Origin: Numida meleagris
Lineage: Eukaryota > Chordata > Aves > Galliformes > Numididae
Length of the DNA stretch: 64,000 nucleotides
Direction: 5' to 3'
Assembly (NCBI RefSeq): GCF_002078875.1
Contig: NC_034412.1
Span: forward strand, 83,714,957-83,778,956
The position numbers and the translations under genes are program-made. Positions 1 through 12,180 of the stretch are shown here, one piece after another. Positions within the stretch are counted from its first letter, which is position 1. The number at the start of each line of letters is the position of its first letter. A model generated the notes under the pieces. That model was given only the letters and a program-made list of their open reading frames with translations, made no database searches and was not told the DNA's origin.

Positions 1-1784
1 CTCCATTGCTCATTCATGTGGTTTCCTTCATTTTACAGGAAGTTTGCTTTCCACCTATTTGTGTGTGCATATCTGTGTGTCTTGACTGGATTGAATTACC
101 CAATATTAGCATCAAGCACAAAATCCCACTCATGACATCATGAATTTTTCCCATTCAAACCTACAGCAAGAGATCACAGAGCACTCTGCATGATTTTGAG
201 CCATTTTTTTTTTCGCAAATGGTTACAGGATGATCAATTCATTCATTTTACCATTTTACCAAAATGAGTGCAGAAGGTATGGATCCCTGTGCTAATTCTG
301 CCCCATATTTTCCCTGCAAAAACACCATTTCCTACGAGAAGAGGAGTGGAGGGGGGGCGGGGGGGAAGGAGACAGGGAGTAGGAGGAGTCTGCCAGCTCA
401 GACTCTCATTCATTAAATGAAGATGTCTTGTAAATTTCAAAGTGTCATTCTTTCCAACAATATCATCAATACAGTCAGGAAATACAATAGTTACTCATCC
501 TTTTGCACAATTCAGTTTGCGCTGCTTGACTTCGTCCAGCAAATACTGGCTGGAGGTTGCATCCCAACCGTGCAACATCAGGCACGTAGCCCCTGATTAC
601 AAGACAGTGCACTGTTTGGTATGTTGATGTGCAAATAGAAGCAGCAGCTCCTCAGGTGTTCGCTCTCTGTTTATTCCCAAACACAAAAGCACTGACTAGG
701 GTTAAAGGACCTGTCAGATGAAACAGAGGAATTCAATTTGTAACAAAAGAATGTCTTCAGGCAGTTGTTTAGAAATATCACTAAGATACTACAGATTCCC
801 TTTATCCTCTGCTGCAAATGGCAAAGGAAATTAACTGGCTAGAGACCCATTGGTGAGCTGATTACCTAACCGTCAGTGAGCGAATATTGAAGTTGCTGAT
901 GTTGCCAAGCAACTGCCGGGGGTTGGCAGCAGCCAGAGCCTGCACGAGCGCTCACTTGAAGGAGTGTTTTGCAAAAAAGGGCAGCTCGATTTACCAGCAT
1001 GCGCTACCATGCATAGTTAGCAGGACAGCCAGGTCTGGCCTTGAGGTGCAAGTAGCTCTATTTTGGTTGTGAGAGATCTTTGAGAGCCACTGAAGGTTAG
1101 CTGGAGAGAGATGGAGTAGCAATCCTCCAATCAGCACAGTGAGCCTAAAAGGAAAGATTTTTGCATCCAAATATGGCCTGAATTTTAAAGTATCATAAAT
1201 GCAGGACTGAGATCAGTAGTTTTTCTTAGTGCTAGTGGATGAATGAGAAGATTTATCATGCCTGGGACAGATCTCTGCCACTGGGCTGAAGTGGCATGAG
1301 ATGGTATGTGTCCTTAAACACACCTCTTATTCTCCAGATCTGTGTACTTGCCAGTAGGCAAACTGAATTGGGAAGGACTCTTGACTACTGACAACTCATG
1401 AGCCTTGATCAAGAGCCTTTTGGGAGACTGCTGGGCAGCCCTGGCCAGGAACAGCTGAGGCTGTTCAGGAGTTATACAACCGATGCTTAGTGCCCAGAAA
1501 TGCTCCCTAGCACATATGTTAGTATAGAAGAAGCCCATGATACTGCTTCCTCTGTATTTGTAGTCTAGTTTTCCATCTGTAGAATGGTGGAGGTCCAATT
1601 CTGCACGTGTTCTTCTCAGGTGACTGCTAGATCCCATTTGGCCTGAAGTCGTCACCATCTTCATGTAACTGATCAGGCACAACTGTGTGTTGTTACTCCA
1701 GCATAAAGACCTCAAGGCTAAGTGGAGTCCTCCAGTGCACCCTTGTTCTGAATGCAAGGCTCTTGCACTTGTGAACCTTTCTCT
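1..1784. other. Non-coding unique sequence, no gene seen
   Basis: No open frame here has coding character or recognisable protein similarity; the frames are 60-150 codons and show no family motif. The only structured item is the G-rich run at 348-369. The reverse-strand frame at 1314-1757 (147 codons) has no domain and no homologous look, and I treat it as chance. Probably intronic or intergenic. Confidence 0.6.
348..369 (+). repeat. G-rich low-complexity run
   Basis: Seven G, one C, then seven more G, flanked by purines (gga before, aagga after). Each G7 block can be read as GGG-G-GGG, so the run could fold as an intramolecular G-quadruplex on the plus strand. Surrounding purine-rich DNA extends to about position 390. 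I see no promoter or CpG island next to it. Confidence 0.85.
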
Positions 1785-1872
1785 GGCAACAATGAACCGT
1801 ATAACCTTGGGAAAGTTATTTAATCTCTCTGCTTAGCCTCCTCATCCCAAATGGATGCCTCATCGGCATGCT
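1785..1872 (+). mobile_element. MIR-like SINE relic
   Basis: The stretch 'ataaccttgggaaagtta' followed by 'atctctctgcttagcctcct' and 'catcccaaatgga' follows the known MIR/CORE-SINE order: the 'gaccttgggcaagtcac' block, the 'cctcagtttcctcatctg' block and a decayed 'taaaatggg' block. It is heavily diverged and truncated at both ends. MIR-type elements are ancient in amniotes and inactive in birds. Assigned from the remembered consensus, not an alignment. Confidence 0.5.
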
Positions 1873-1904
1873 TTCAGGATTCATTATTTAACAGATAGCA
1901 CCGC

Positions 1905-2025
1905 TATTTAATCTTTGTGTTATAGTGTTATAGTAGCATCTGGAGGTCTCAGCTGAGAGGCAATATATAAATACTATGTAAAAGACAATTTCTTCTCAAA
2001 GACCTGCCATTGTAAGCAGAAAAGC
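1905..2025. mobile_element. Ancient sauropsid SINE/LINE tail relic
   Basis: The order 'agcatctggaggtctcag', 'atactatgtaaaagacaat', 'gacctgccattgtaa' resembles a common reptile/bird old repeat whose consensus runs 'cacctggaggcccca', 'acacatagtaagagacag', 'ccaaagagcttacaat'. A related piece appears near 26258-26345. Family name and orientation are uncertain. The adjoining MIR-like relic at 1785-1872 may be a separate insertion. Confidence 0.35.
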
Positions 2026-4607
2026 AGCACTGCAGGCTGATTTGCTTCAACTCACACAGGGGAGTAGTATCAAAGCAGCATCTCCCACCTAACTTGTGAC
2101 CGCTGAAATAATAGAATTGATAGAGTCTTTACATACACGAAGAACAGTATATACCATAGGATAGTGTGTACTTTAGGAAAGAAGAGTTATCCTGAAGATA
2201 GATATAGATAAAAATAGAACTTAAGGCAGATATGTTTGTAAGGCATCAGTGAACACCTCCTAAAAATGTTTCTTAAAGAGGCGTACTTCATAAAAATGAG
2301 ATTTAAAGTGAAACTGATTATGTAGATTCCATATCAGTTGTAAATACTGATGTTTCTCAATGATGTAGGGTGATATTACCTTTTCAAAATACTTTTCACT
2401 GAAAATTTAAGATCTGTTGAAACTGTTTTGTAAATTCAGGTCTATTTTTTCTGTAAGATATATACCAGGAAATGCCTTACAAAAAAAATCATAACAATCA
2501 ATACATTTGACTAATCAAACTTCTCAATTTTCCTTTCAAAACTGCTTTTAAGAATGGTTTTAAAAGCACAGAATTGTCATTGAATATTATTTTATTTTTT
2601 AAGTTGACTAAAACATATGAAGTTACATGTAAAAAAGTTGTTGAACATAAAATATTTTTTTCTTTTCTGAAAATAGTTTGAGAATGACCCAAAATATACT
2701 GCATTTTGAATGGCTGCATTGAACTACATGTATTTTATAGAACATTTTTTTGAAATTTACATCTTCAGGCAAACTCCTTGAGTCTTACATTCATGTTTAT
2801 CATTGATTGTTAATGGCTGTCTGAATACTTTATGGTCTTGATTCATAAATACATCTCCAGTAAGGAGAGAAAGTGGCTGTAGTAGGATGCTTGTTCTTAC
2901 AAGTTTCCCCCCCCAAAATATCAAACAAGATATTGTCCTTTTTCATTATATTTTCTTATATATCTAATTAAATTCTAATTCACATAGTCACAGAAGACTG
3001 CATTTCTCCTCCTTTGTTTTTTCAGATCATATCATGGCTTGTTCCCTGTGCTCATGAATTCCTAGCAAAACCCCGGTGTTAGATCCAGAACAGAATATTG
3101 ATCTTGTCTAGAGCCATATGAGGTCAAAAGGGAATATTTGCATAATCAGGGAATTCTGGATCCATCTCTGAGATTTGAACATCATTGAAGGTGCTCTTCT
3201 ACCAGTGAAGCTACTCTGTAAGGTAGCAACAAGGCTGTTATAAAATTGCAAATTGTAGCCTGAGAACAAACTCTTCTATTCCTCTGGATAACAAGTCCTT
3301 CGAAGTTTATAACCTGGCAGAAGTTCATCTGGCATGCAGTATGTTTGGCAGGAGCTTGGATATGCCCATTAGACCTAAAGAAAGCCCTTATCCGTGTCAC
3401 TTTGCTAGCATGAAATGGAATGGTCGTAAAAGTAAGAATTTGTAACTTTGTTGAATCTTAGACATGGATTTCTTTTATTAATTTGTTATTTGTTGCCTTA
3501 TTAAGAGTACAACAATTTGCACTAGCTTAATGAAGAAATAAACAACAATACAAGCATTTAGCAATCATCACAAGACCCATACCCTCCAGCAAACACATTT
3601 AACTTCAAGATGTTCCATTGCAGTTTAGGAAACTACTCACATTTAGAGAAGACATTTCCTTGGGTAAGTGTTTTGATGATGGACGAAGGGCGTAAGCAGC
3701 ATCTTTCTCAAAATGGCAGAGCAAGCTAACAGCAAAAGCAACAGGCATGTATTCCCTTGAGCCTCTGATTAGTGTACTGTCCTCTGATGCATTTGTCTCT
3801 CCAGGCTGACTGGTTTTGATTTAGATATGTCATTCCATACATTAAGAGAAACATGAAGAAAAAGAATGAGCATATTCTTGGAATTAAAGAACTGAGGAAA
3901 GACTATTGTGAACAAAAAAGCTTTCCTGATCTGCCACACAAGCCTGCTTACTTGATATTTAATTCACTTTTGTTCTGTTTTGTCAGTCAGAGCCTCTGTG
4001 TTTATGCACAGTGAGAGGATGAAACATCAGACTGATAGCAAAACGGGGCACATAGGCACTGGCTTTTGTTTTTCCAGGGCCATCCTCACAGGTTGCGTTA
4101 TCATTGTGCAGAATGGTATTACCACAAGGCTCCCACAAATGCCTGTTGCTTTGCCAAAGCTCACATTATTCAGTGCTGAACAGAGAGATTTCCAGCAGTG
4201 AACAGATCAGACCTGTGTCAAGACTTCCTGGTTTCACATGATTGCAGAGCAACACCAGAACAGAGCCTTTCCCCTTGAAGCTCCTGAACTTCAGGGTCAT
4301 CTTTCTTGACTCTTCCATTTGATCCACTCAGTGTAGTTTGGGAAACAGTATTTCAGATCACAGTTGTTCCTTCTTGTTTTCTTGCTGTAAAGCTGCACAA
4401 TGAGGCTGGGTTAAAACGAAAGCAGGTGTGAGCCTGCATTATTTAATTCTAAGTGTTTTCAGGTACAGTCTATATCACTGGCTTTGGGTATGTGAGAAAA
4501 TTGTGAAAAAAGATTAAACCCATAATATCACTGATAATACTTTGTTCCCAACAGCTCTTATGATGAACAACTTCTTGAAAAAGAAACCATGATGCATCAT
4601 AGAGGAA
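2026..4607. other. Non-coding AT-rich sequence, no gene seen
   Basis: Only short open frames (up to about 73 codons), with no recognisable protein. No tandem repeat of note and no complete mobile element recognised. Likely unique intronic or intergenic DNA. Confidence 0.55.
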
Positions 4608-4757
4608 GATCATAGAATCGTCAAGGTTGGAAAAGACCACTAAGATTACCTAGTCCAACCACCAACCCATCCCTACCATGGCTGATAAACATGTCCTCAG
4701 TGCGACATCTCCAGTTTCTTAAACATCTCCAGGGATGATGAGTCTTCCACCTCCAAG
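4608..4757 (-). mobile_element. CR1 LINE 3'-end fragment
   Basis: Read on the plus strand it begins 'catagaatcgtcaaggttgg', continues 'aaaagaccactaagat' and 'ctagtccaacc', and ends 'ctccagggatgatgagt' with 'tccacctcc'. This is the reverse complement of an avian CR1 3' UTR, so the element's 3' end lies at the left. Only about 150 bp remain, the usual strong 5' truncation. No coding part is present. Confidence 0.88.
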
Positions 4758-6360
4758 ATGGAACCAAATGGCAAAAAGTGAAGTCATAAAAATAACAGTC
4801 TCATGAGGAAAATTGTCTGGGTTATCTGACAAAATATTATGGAGTTTTAGGTCATTCTAATGAAGGTATTTGAATACCTACTAAACATAAAGGCATTTAA
4901 TTTTTGAACTTGAAAAGAACATTTTAATGAGTATGGATTCACACGGTTCACTTCTGTATTAAAACCGGAAAGATGATCAAATCATCAAGCTCCTGCTGAC
5001 ACAGCTGAAACAACGCTAACACAGCTGGGAATTTTTTCCTAAAATTCCCTGGTGTGAAAAGGCTGGGGATATGCTAGCACTAATATCTCATACTTAACAC
5101 TCCCAGACTTCTGGGAAATGCAATTCAAATATAAAATTAGATCTGTATGGTGGTTCAGAACTTAGATATGCATTTTTCAGTCCAAACTAATATGCAATTT
5201 AAAATCATTCTAGAAGAGATAAATTTAAATATAACGAGTAAAGTGTTTTGCATTTTGAGTAAGATAATTTTAAAAGGCACACGTGACAAAGGAAAGCTGT
5301 ATCAGAAATGAAATCTTCTCCTAAGTATCCTCCATGTCCACAAATTAACTCAATTATTAATGTTTTGATTCATTGCAGCTTTTTTTAATACCAAGTAATT
5401 TCAAAGTTATAACCTGATTTCTCTGTTTTTTCTTTTGCTCACGTATCAGAAATTTGATGTTTCATGCAATCTGTATTAAAGCTACTTCAGTTCTGGCTTT
5501 GCCAAAGTTTTAGCAGCAATAGTAAATGCTAGTTCCTTTTGAATAATTAATTTACCTAGCTATCCGTCTTCTGCCTATCATATACAATGTGGTGTGTCGT
5601 AAATATTCTAGAGCATGGAAATGTACCAGGAATTTGAGAATAACAAAATATTTTCAAGAAATGCTCTGCAAAGATCACTCAACATGGAAAATTTTTAGTA
5701 GAACAAATGAAAGAATGTTTATTTATTGCTACAGAAAACATTGTGATATGGAAAAGAAAAGTGACTTGTCTTAAATTTAAGATTAACTTTATCCCCTTAG
5801 CCTGAGCCTTTAATCTGTAGAAAAGCCTGAGGATTTATGAGTGTTAACAGACCCGAATTTTTTATTTCTCCTTCTTTCTTTTTACTTGTTCATTTTCCAT
5901 CTGTGTGTCCCCTAAGAACCCAAGAGCTATGACTGAAAGGAAAGATACGGTGATTTATTTGATATGTCTCTATTCTGCCACACAGGTAGCAGTACAGTTA
6001 AAACCAAGGTGATTGCAAATGATTTAGCTGAACATAAAGTTTTGAAATTCAATGGCACTGAGTGTGCAGCTGATAGCGATACCTGGCAAAGCAAAAACGT
6101 TTTAAATGAGCACTGTTAATCTTTTAGTACTGTGTCAGTCTGTGACCCTGAGAGGTGATCCACAGCTTTTTATGTTCAAAGTTCCTAAGGAATTTTTTCC
6201 TGCTTCCACTAAGACCATTAAAGATGACTATTCTAAATGTGAATATTTTGAAGTATATGCTGGAACATACATTTATTATTTTTCTAACATCTTAATTGCT
6301 CTTTATTGAAAAATACAGAAACTTGGTTTTCTAAAATGTGAATTTCAAATTTTGTGTTGA
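4758..6360. other. Non-coding sequence, no gene seen
   Basis: AT-rich with frequent stops in every frame. Short frames at 5589-5774 and 6106-6309 have no recognisable similarity or start context that supports them. Confidence 0.55.
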
Positions 6361-6430
6361 AGAAAGGAACTGAAGCAAGGTCTTCATAAGATTGTGCTCT
6401 AACTACTGGGCTGTTGTAGGCCTTTTTTTG
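6361..6430 (-). mobile_element. Possible MIR-like relic
   Basis: The words 'gaactgaagcaaggtcttca', then 'gtgctctaactactgggctg', resemble the reverse-complement MIR region ('gaacccaggtcttcctgac' and 'gtgctctaaccactgggc'). About 65 bp are recognisable. The match is short, so the call is tentative. Confidence 0.4.
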
Positions 6431-7645
6431 CAAAGAATCCTCCTCTAATAGCTGCACATAAAGACATTTGAGTTTATTTCAAGTTCTGCATCCTCAATTC
6501 TGCAAAACAAATTCAAGCTTCAAAGTTAAGGTTGGGATATAAATACTTCCATGCTTACTATTTCCTGTTAAAACATTTTCCAATACAGTAAATAGGTTTT
6601 TTTTACAGATCATTCTTCTCAAGCAGTTTTCCATGTGTTCTTGTAAAGAGTTTATATCCTAACACCTGGCTTCCAAATTGAATGTTATGCCTAGAATTTA
6701 CATTTTGTAACATCTAACGTGTAAGCAGCCACATTTTTCAATTTACCTGGTCCAAAAGAGATTGTATGGCTGTTTGTCCTTGCAAATCCACTGGAATAAA
6801 CCAGAAATAATTCTACTAAATTTGATGCAGTTACAGTCATAACTGCATTGAATGAGGTCTTTCAAAATAAGTGCAATTAGCTCCTGATTGATGTAGGAAA
6901 AGCAATTTAATAACTAATGAATATTTGAGAGAGACTTGCTGAAGGAATGTAAATGCATTGTAAATAGATTCACTCAAAAACAAATAGGAAAACATAAATC
7001 AGGAGAGGAAAATAATAAAAAATTCATCAACATAAAGACATTAACAAAGAAGTGCATTTTAAATTCAAGAATAGTATCTTCTTTTGCTGGAATGTTCTTT
7101 CTAGTAAACTCACCGCAGAACTTTCCTCTTGTCTCCTGTATCATCTATTTATTTGAATCATCCTGAACAACTGCAGTCTTCCTGTACTCAAATCTCACCT
7201 ACCAAAGCTCCTGCAAGCTTCAGTTTGCATTCTTTTGTGACAATCTGATGGGTGAATGGGCAAATGAGTGTTTTGTTATTCAGATACAAGCAAGCACTTA
7301 TTGGGTAGCTCTACTGCATATAGATGAATACTGGACAAATAAGGTTTTATATATTCATTCCCCAGTTTTACCAATTCCTCCCCAAACTTGAACATTGCAG
7401 CAGAAAGTAAAAGAATAGGTTCTCTAATTTTCTGGTTTTACTATGTTTGATATTCTTACCTGTAGAAGAACAGAAAGTTTAACTGTGGCTTTAGTTGAAG
7501 GGAATATCAATAAAACCAGAGAAAATAAATATCTAAAGATTCAAGCACAACATGTGACATGAATATAAAATGAGGGATTAATTGGTTTCAAAGAGAACAC
7601 ATGAAATGTATCCCTTTTCTGAAATAAATGTGAAAAAAGCAAAGT
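6431..7645. other. Non-coding sequence, no gene seen
   Basis: AT-rich, no mobile element or tandem repeat recognised. The 76-codon frame at 6936-7166 is lysine- and isoleucine-rich, as expected for translated AT-rich DNA. Confidence 0.55.
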
Positions 7646-7752
7646 TGGAAAAAAAAGAGATAAGGAAAAGAGAGAGAGAAAAGGAAAGTGGAATGAAAAG
7701 GGAAAGGGAAAGGAAAAGGAAAAGGAAAAGGAAAAGGAAAGAGAAAGGAGAA
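7646..7752. repeat. GA-rich polypurine tract with (GGAAAA)n core
   Basis: About 105 bases that are almost all purine on the plus strand. A hexamer-like 'ggaaaa' repeat runs at roughly 7698-7740, flanked by 'gagagagag' and 'gggaaagggaaa' variants. Two overlapping minus-strand open frames and one plus-strand frame run through it, but their products are simple Ser/Phe/Pro or Lys/Arg/Glu repeats caused by the tract. Such tracts can form triplex (H-) DNA and vary in length. Confidence 0.92.
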
Positions 7753-8999
7753 ATATCTTTGCCAAATCAAACCAGAATAAAGGCTGGAAGGAGTTTTCTG
7801 CTGTAACCTCAGTGATGTTACTCTTGTAATTCCATTTGGCAGTGGAAAAGATAATTGCATTTTCAACTTTGAACCCTTGCCATTCATTTCTGTACCATGA
7901 CCTCAACAGTCTGTTTGATTGCCAGCATACTGAGGTACAAAGAGCAAAGAAGTGGGAAATGACACAGCAGAAATCAAATTGCATGAGTCATATTTTTTTA
8001 ATTTCCTTTATGTTCCTTAGATATAATTTTGATGGCAGTAGAGCTAAAGTTAATGAACAGTAGTAAAAGCATCTGCTCTAGCTATGTCAGTAGATTCACC
8101 TCTGTGTTCACAGCTGCAGCTCTGCAAAATTTACCCCATGTCTCTTTGAAACAAGTTTTAAATGAGGTAAAAAGTACTAGAATTATACAGCTCATGAAGG
8201 AACCATATAGCGTTGTGTAACATAAATAAATGCTGATACTTCCTCATTAGTGACTACAATAGCAGTAGGTAAAAAAAATTGGAAATTCTGTGTTTTGCAC
8301 TCACATTAGGAGTCAATAAAATATTTAGGAGGTTAAGCAAAGTGAGCAACTGGAATACTGTGAAATGTTCACTGTTCCTTTTACCCAGATTACTAAAGGC
8401 AAATACCACCTTTTTCTCTCAGCAGTGCTCAGACTTTCCAAAGTAAGAGAGCCCCATCTGATCAGTTTCTGGTCTTTGCCTCAGGAGGTGTTACTTGTAT
8501 GTAGTTGCTCAGTTTCATTATTCATGGATTAAGAGAAAAGTGCACAGGTGAAAGAAAGGGCCAGGGCACTACAGGGTAGATATTTAAGGGCTGATTCAAT
8601 AAAATACTTTGTAATAGCTTATGAAAATTAATTTCCTTAAAGATTAAATGCCAAGCATCTACTTAATTTGTGTGTGTTGGTATTGCCATGTGCAAGACCA
8701 TGGGAAACCAATTGCTTTCTCATGGGAATTGCATCAGTAAAGGTAGATTTTCGTTTGTGTTTTATATTCAGATCCTGCTCCTGGAAATTAAATTGTGAAT
8801 GCACACTCGTAGCTCAGTTTCCCACAAAGGTTCCACTGGAGTAATCTTCGTTCTCCCTTGCAAGGATGCCGTGCAGTGGTACCAGCAGGGTAAAAGGATG
8901 TTGGCTCAGGGATCAAGAGCTTCTTGATTATTCTGAGCTTTGTTCACCAAGATCCTTAGGCCTAAATCCTCAAATGAGAAATCTAAATCCAATGAGTTT
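7753..8999. other. Non-coding sequence, no gene seen
   Basis: Unique sequence with short frames only. No repeat family recognised. Confidence 0.5.
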
Positions 9000-9120
9000 T
9001 GCTTGACTCTGGCTGGCTTGGGGAGCTGTTGCCTAAATACACTGGCTTTGGGAAAGCTGCTTACCCACCTTTGCCTTGATTTCCCAGTCTGATAAATAAA
9101 GTTAATTAAAAGTAAGCTAC
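9000..9120 (+). mobile_element. Possible MIR-like SINE relic
   Basis: 'ctggctttgggaaagctgct' then 'acccacctttgccttgattt', 'cccagtctgataaataa' follow the MIR order (ccttgggcaagtcac, cctcagtttccc, catctgtaaaat). The 5' flank 'gactctggctggcttgggg' may belong to it. Diverged; assigned from the remembered consensus. Confidence 0.42.
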
Positions 9121-11039
9121 TAGGGGCTGATTCAATGAAGATTTGGATGAATAAAATCAGGTGTAGATCTAAAACAAGTATCTGTGTCATAAAGCTGTAA
9201 CTTTGAGTCCTCTTTTCAGCAGTTACATATCCCTGAAGGCAATTCAGACTCTAAAGACACCCACATGCCATCTGCCGGGCATCCAGAGCTCTCTTGAGCC
9301 CATTCCCGGAAGTACTCTAGTCCTGATTGTTCTGTAACATGACACATCCATCATAACCAAACTCATCACAGTCCAGAAAGCAGATATATGTATTTCTCCA
9401 CCAAGGCTCTGACTATGGACATATCAAATTGGATTCCACTGAAAATGTGCACTATGTTTTGACGAAGTTTTGAACCAAAAAATGCAGAACACACTTCCAT
9501 CTTAGTGGATCTTATCACCCAATACTTGCAGACGTGGTGAACATGGAGACCAAATCTGGGCTACTAATGCTCTGACTACTGTCAGTAAGCTCAAGTGATA
9601 CATTATCAGCAGGAATGTTTGTGGAAGAGGTTGGCTAGGGGAACAGTGACCTCTGTTAAAAGCAATCATCCTGCTTTTAAGTAGCTGACCGTATTCCATA
9701 TTCCTTGTATTTGTAACCCTGAAGTCTGGTGCAGCCAAAGCCTGCTCTAGCTAGGCTTCCTGCTCAAAGAAGATCCTCTAAAACTGCCAGGGTAACAAAG
9801 AGGTATGGCTTCAGGTTCAAGAAACTGGGAGCAGTCAGCTCTGTGCCACAGGATGGGAGAGGCTATCCTGTTCTGCCTTGGTATCACTGGCAGGTTCTTT
9901 CAAGAACAAATGAGAATCTGCTCTGTTTGCACATCTGTATTAGACTACCGTAAAGCAACTAAAGAAAAGCGGAATATTATCCCTAACTCTACTCACAAAA
10001 TAAAACATTAAACCATTTCAGTTTCTTTTAGAAAAGGTCACAGGCTCTTTGCTTCAACAGATTCTGAATGGATGCAGGAACTTGTATTTTGGAGATGACT
10101 GCATTCCCAAAGTTTTCCTGCTGAGTTGTTACAGGCAATTCCCTCTTCAATGTGTTGGCCTTAGGGATTTTCTTCGCAGGAAGTGGAGTTTACTTGAAGG
10201 CCTCTATAATGTAGCTTATTTTTCCTCAACATTGCATATGAAGATGAGGAACCTAGGCTTCAGCCCCAGGAAAGACAAATCATTTCTCTATTCTCTGTCA
10301 AAGCAGGTGTCAGCTTGAAGACTGTCTTAGATTTTTATGTTTTAGTTTTCTTTAAAAATTAAGGTTTTCTTGCTGTGAAAATCACAAAAGTAACTAAGTG
10401 CTCTGCATCATATATAATACAAATTACGAGCACTTTTACAGCCTCAAGACTGACAGGCAAAGAAAATAAACAGTTTTATTTGTGTCACAGTCGTGACTGC
10501 ACTTAAATCCATGGCGCAAAAGCAATCCTTGTAGGTGAGAATACAGTGGGGTCAAGAACAGGTGTGCAACACAGAGATCTGCTGGATGGCAGAATGATAG
10601 TGTGATGCCGGGCCCACAAAACACCACTGAGTGAGGAGAACGAGATTGTACTGTCTTTAATTCTCATGGGCTGGGAGCTCCTGGGAATGCAGCTGACCTC
10701 CAGCACAGGTCACAGCTGCTCAAACGTGCACTATGGCACATGTTTGCTGTAGGTGGAAGGTTGTTACAGGAGAGGAGGCATCTGACAAGGGTGGAGTTAT
10801 GACTCCATCACTGCAGAGGTCAGGGTTCTCCAGTTCTCTGGTCTACATGCTGCTCATCCTTGCAAACACAGTGTTTCATGCAGCAGCCTGGAAATCACAG
10901 TGCTGGTAACATTTTTGTTCTTAAGATCAAAAAGTGTTGCATTTGGTTTCCAGCTTTGCCCAGAATTTGTATTCCTAACATACAGGAACCAGCACTACTT
11001 ACCAAAACTGGAACCAACTAGCATTTATTGAAGCATGGT
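9121..11039. other. Non-coding sequence, no gene seen
   Basis: Mixed composition, slightly richer in GC around 10500-10800. Short frames (up to 94 codons) overlap each other on both strands without recognisable domains. No transposon recognised. The GC-richer part could be an unrecognised LTR or simply unique DNA. Confidence 0.5.
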
Positions 11040-11290
11040 AATCATAAATAAGGGATAGTTACTTGCAGTTTTATAACCCCTTTCATCCAGGATTTTCTGT
11101 ATGCAGTGTAAGCATTCATTAACTGAAGCCTCATGATAGCACTGAGTTATAGCTATTTAAAAGGTAGAGGATTGATACCAAGAGAATAAGCAACTGCGTT
11201 ATTTTTGCAGAGGGAATGACTGCAGAGCCAGTGATGAAAAGATGCCAGAAATTCTGGTACTATGCTCTTCTAAATTATGGTGCATCATTA
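11040..11290 (-). mobile_element. MIR/CORE-SINE-like relic
   Basis: Plus-strand words in order: 'ataacccctttcatccagga', 'gtaagcattcattaactgaa', 'gcctcatgatagcactgag', then 'agagccagtgatgaaaag', 'ctggtactatgctcttcta'. They match the reverse complement of a known amniote MIR/CORE-SINE layout, in which 'cctcacaacacc' is followed by 'cagagccaggatt' and 'ccatgctcttaacc'. At about 250 bp it is the longest MIR-like relic in the window. Internal positions are poorly conserved. Confidence 0.5.
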
Positions 11291-11399
11291 AAAGTCACTG
11301 ATAAATTTTTGCCGTTCTGAAACACAAGAAATGCTACCCTTCCCTTAAAGTAATGAAGCATTAAGGGTTGCATGGTCTCTTGTAATTATTGACCTATGG

Positions 11400-12180
11400 A
11401 AGGGTACAAATCTGAAGGCTATCAGGAGGACATTTAGTCCATTTCCCCGGAATAGTCATTCCTGAGGGAGATCTGTTAGGACAGGCTGTTTTGCAACAGT
11501 AGGATGTGCTTAAAGAGCTCTAATACTAGAGATCCCCTGGCCTCCGTCTGCCAAACCATTCTGTTGATTTTCTAGCCCTATATTCTCAGTACTTTTCATG
11601 AAGTCTGACCTGTATTTTTCTTGCTGTTATTTAAACCTGTAGCTTCTTGTCCTGCACTCTGTGGCCATGAGCAACAGATGTTCCTCCTCACCGCTTCACA
11701 ACAACCTTACATGCATTTGAAAATTGTTATTATCATTGTTATCATGACCCTCATCCTCCTTTTCTTTAGGCCCCTTTGATCTCGAGGTCATGTTTCCTTG
11801 ACTGCTGACTGTTATCGTGTCTCTGGAATACTCTTCATCTGATCTGCAACATTCTAGAAGGTTATTGCCTGAAAGCAAACCTGGGGTGTATCTGGGGGAG
11901 ACCTGACCATACTTGCAGTTCACGATCAGCCCTTCTTCTTTGCCAGTTGTTCTCCATCTTCAGTTCCCACAGTAGGTAATTTCTGCTTGAGAGTCGCATT
12001 TGTCTCTATTGAATTTCACCTTGTTCTTTTCAGCTCATTCTTCCAACCTGTCAAGATGATTTTTGAATTTGAATCCTACCCTCCAATTTACTTGCAGCCC
12101 TTCCTAGCTTCATGTCAGCTGCAAATTTAATAAGTGTATGTTCCATTCCACAACTCAGGTCATATTGCATAGACTTTTAT
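11400..12180 (-). mobile_element. Ancient CR1 LINE, RT end plus 3' UTR
   Basis: About 780 bp of an old CR1 in reverse orientation. From left to right on the plus strand come the 3' UTR words ('aggaggacatttagtcc', 'gtagcttcttgtcctgcac', 'acatgcatttgaaaattgtt'), then the end of ORF2 ('attgaatttcaccttgttc', 'ccaacctgtcaagatga', 'catgtcagctgcaaattta', 'ataagtgtatgttcc'). The last words are the antisense of the CR1 reverse-transcriptase segment reading 'LIKFAADMKLG', where the family normally has FADDTKLG, so the catalytic second D is altered. Stops and indels break the frame. The pattern is closer to the reptile-type CR1 consensus than to young chicken CR1 copies, so the insertion is probably old. 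Confidence 0.78.

Noticed and set aside
243..440. 65-codon minus frame at the G-rich run
   Set aside because: Starts with TTG and its proline-rich middle is the translated G/C run.
7541..7984. 147-codon minus-strand frame
   Set aside because: Its middle is a translated simple repeat (Phe/Ser/Pro) from the GA-rich tract; no recognisable domain outside it.
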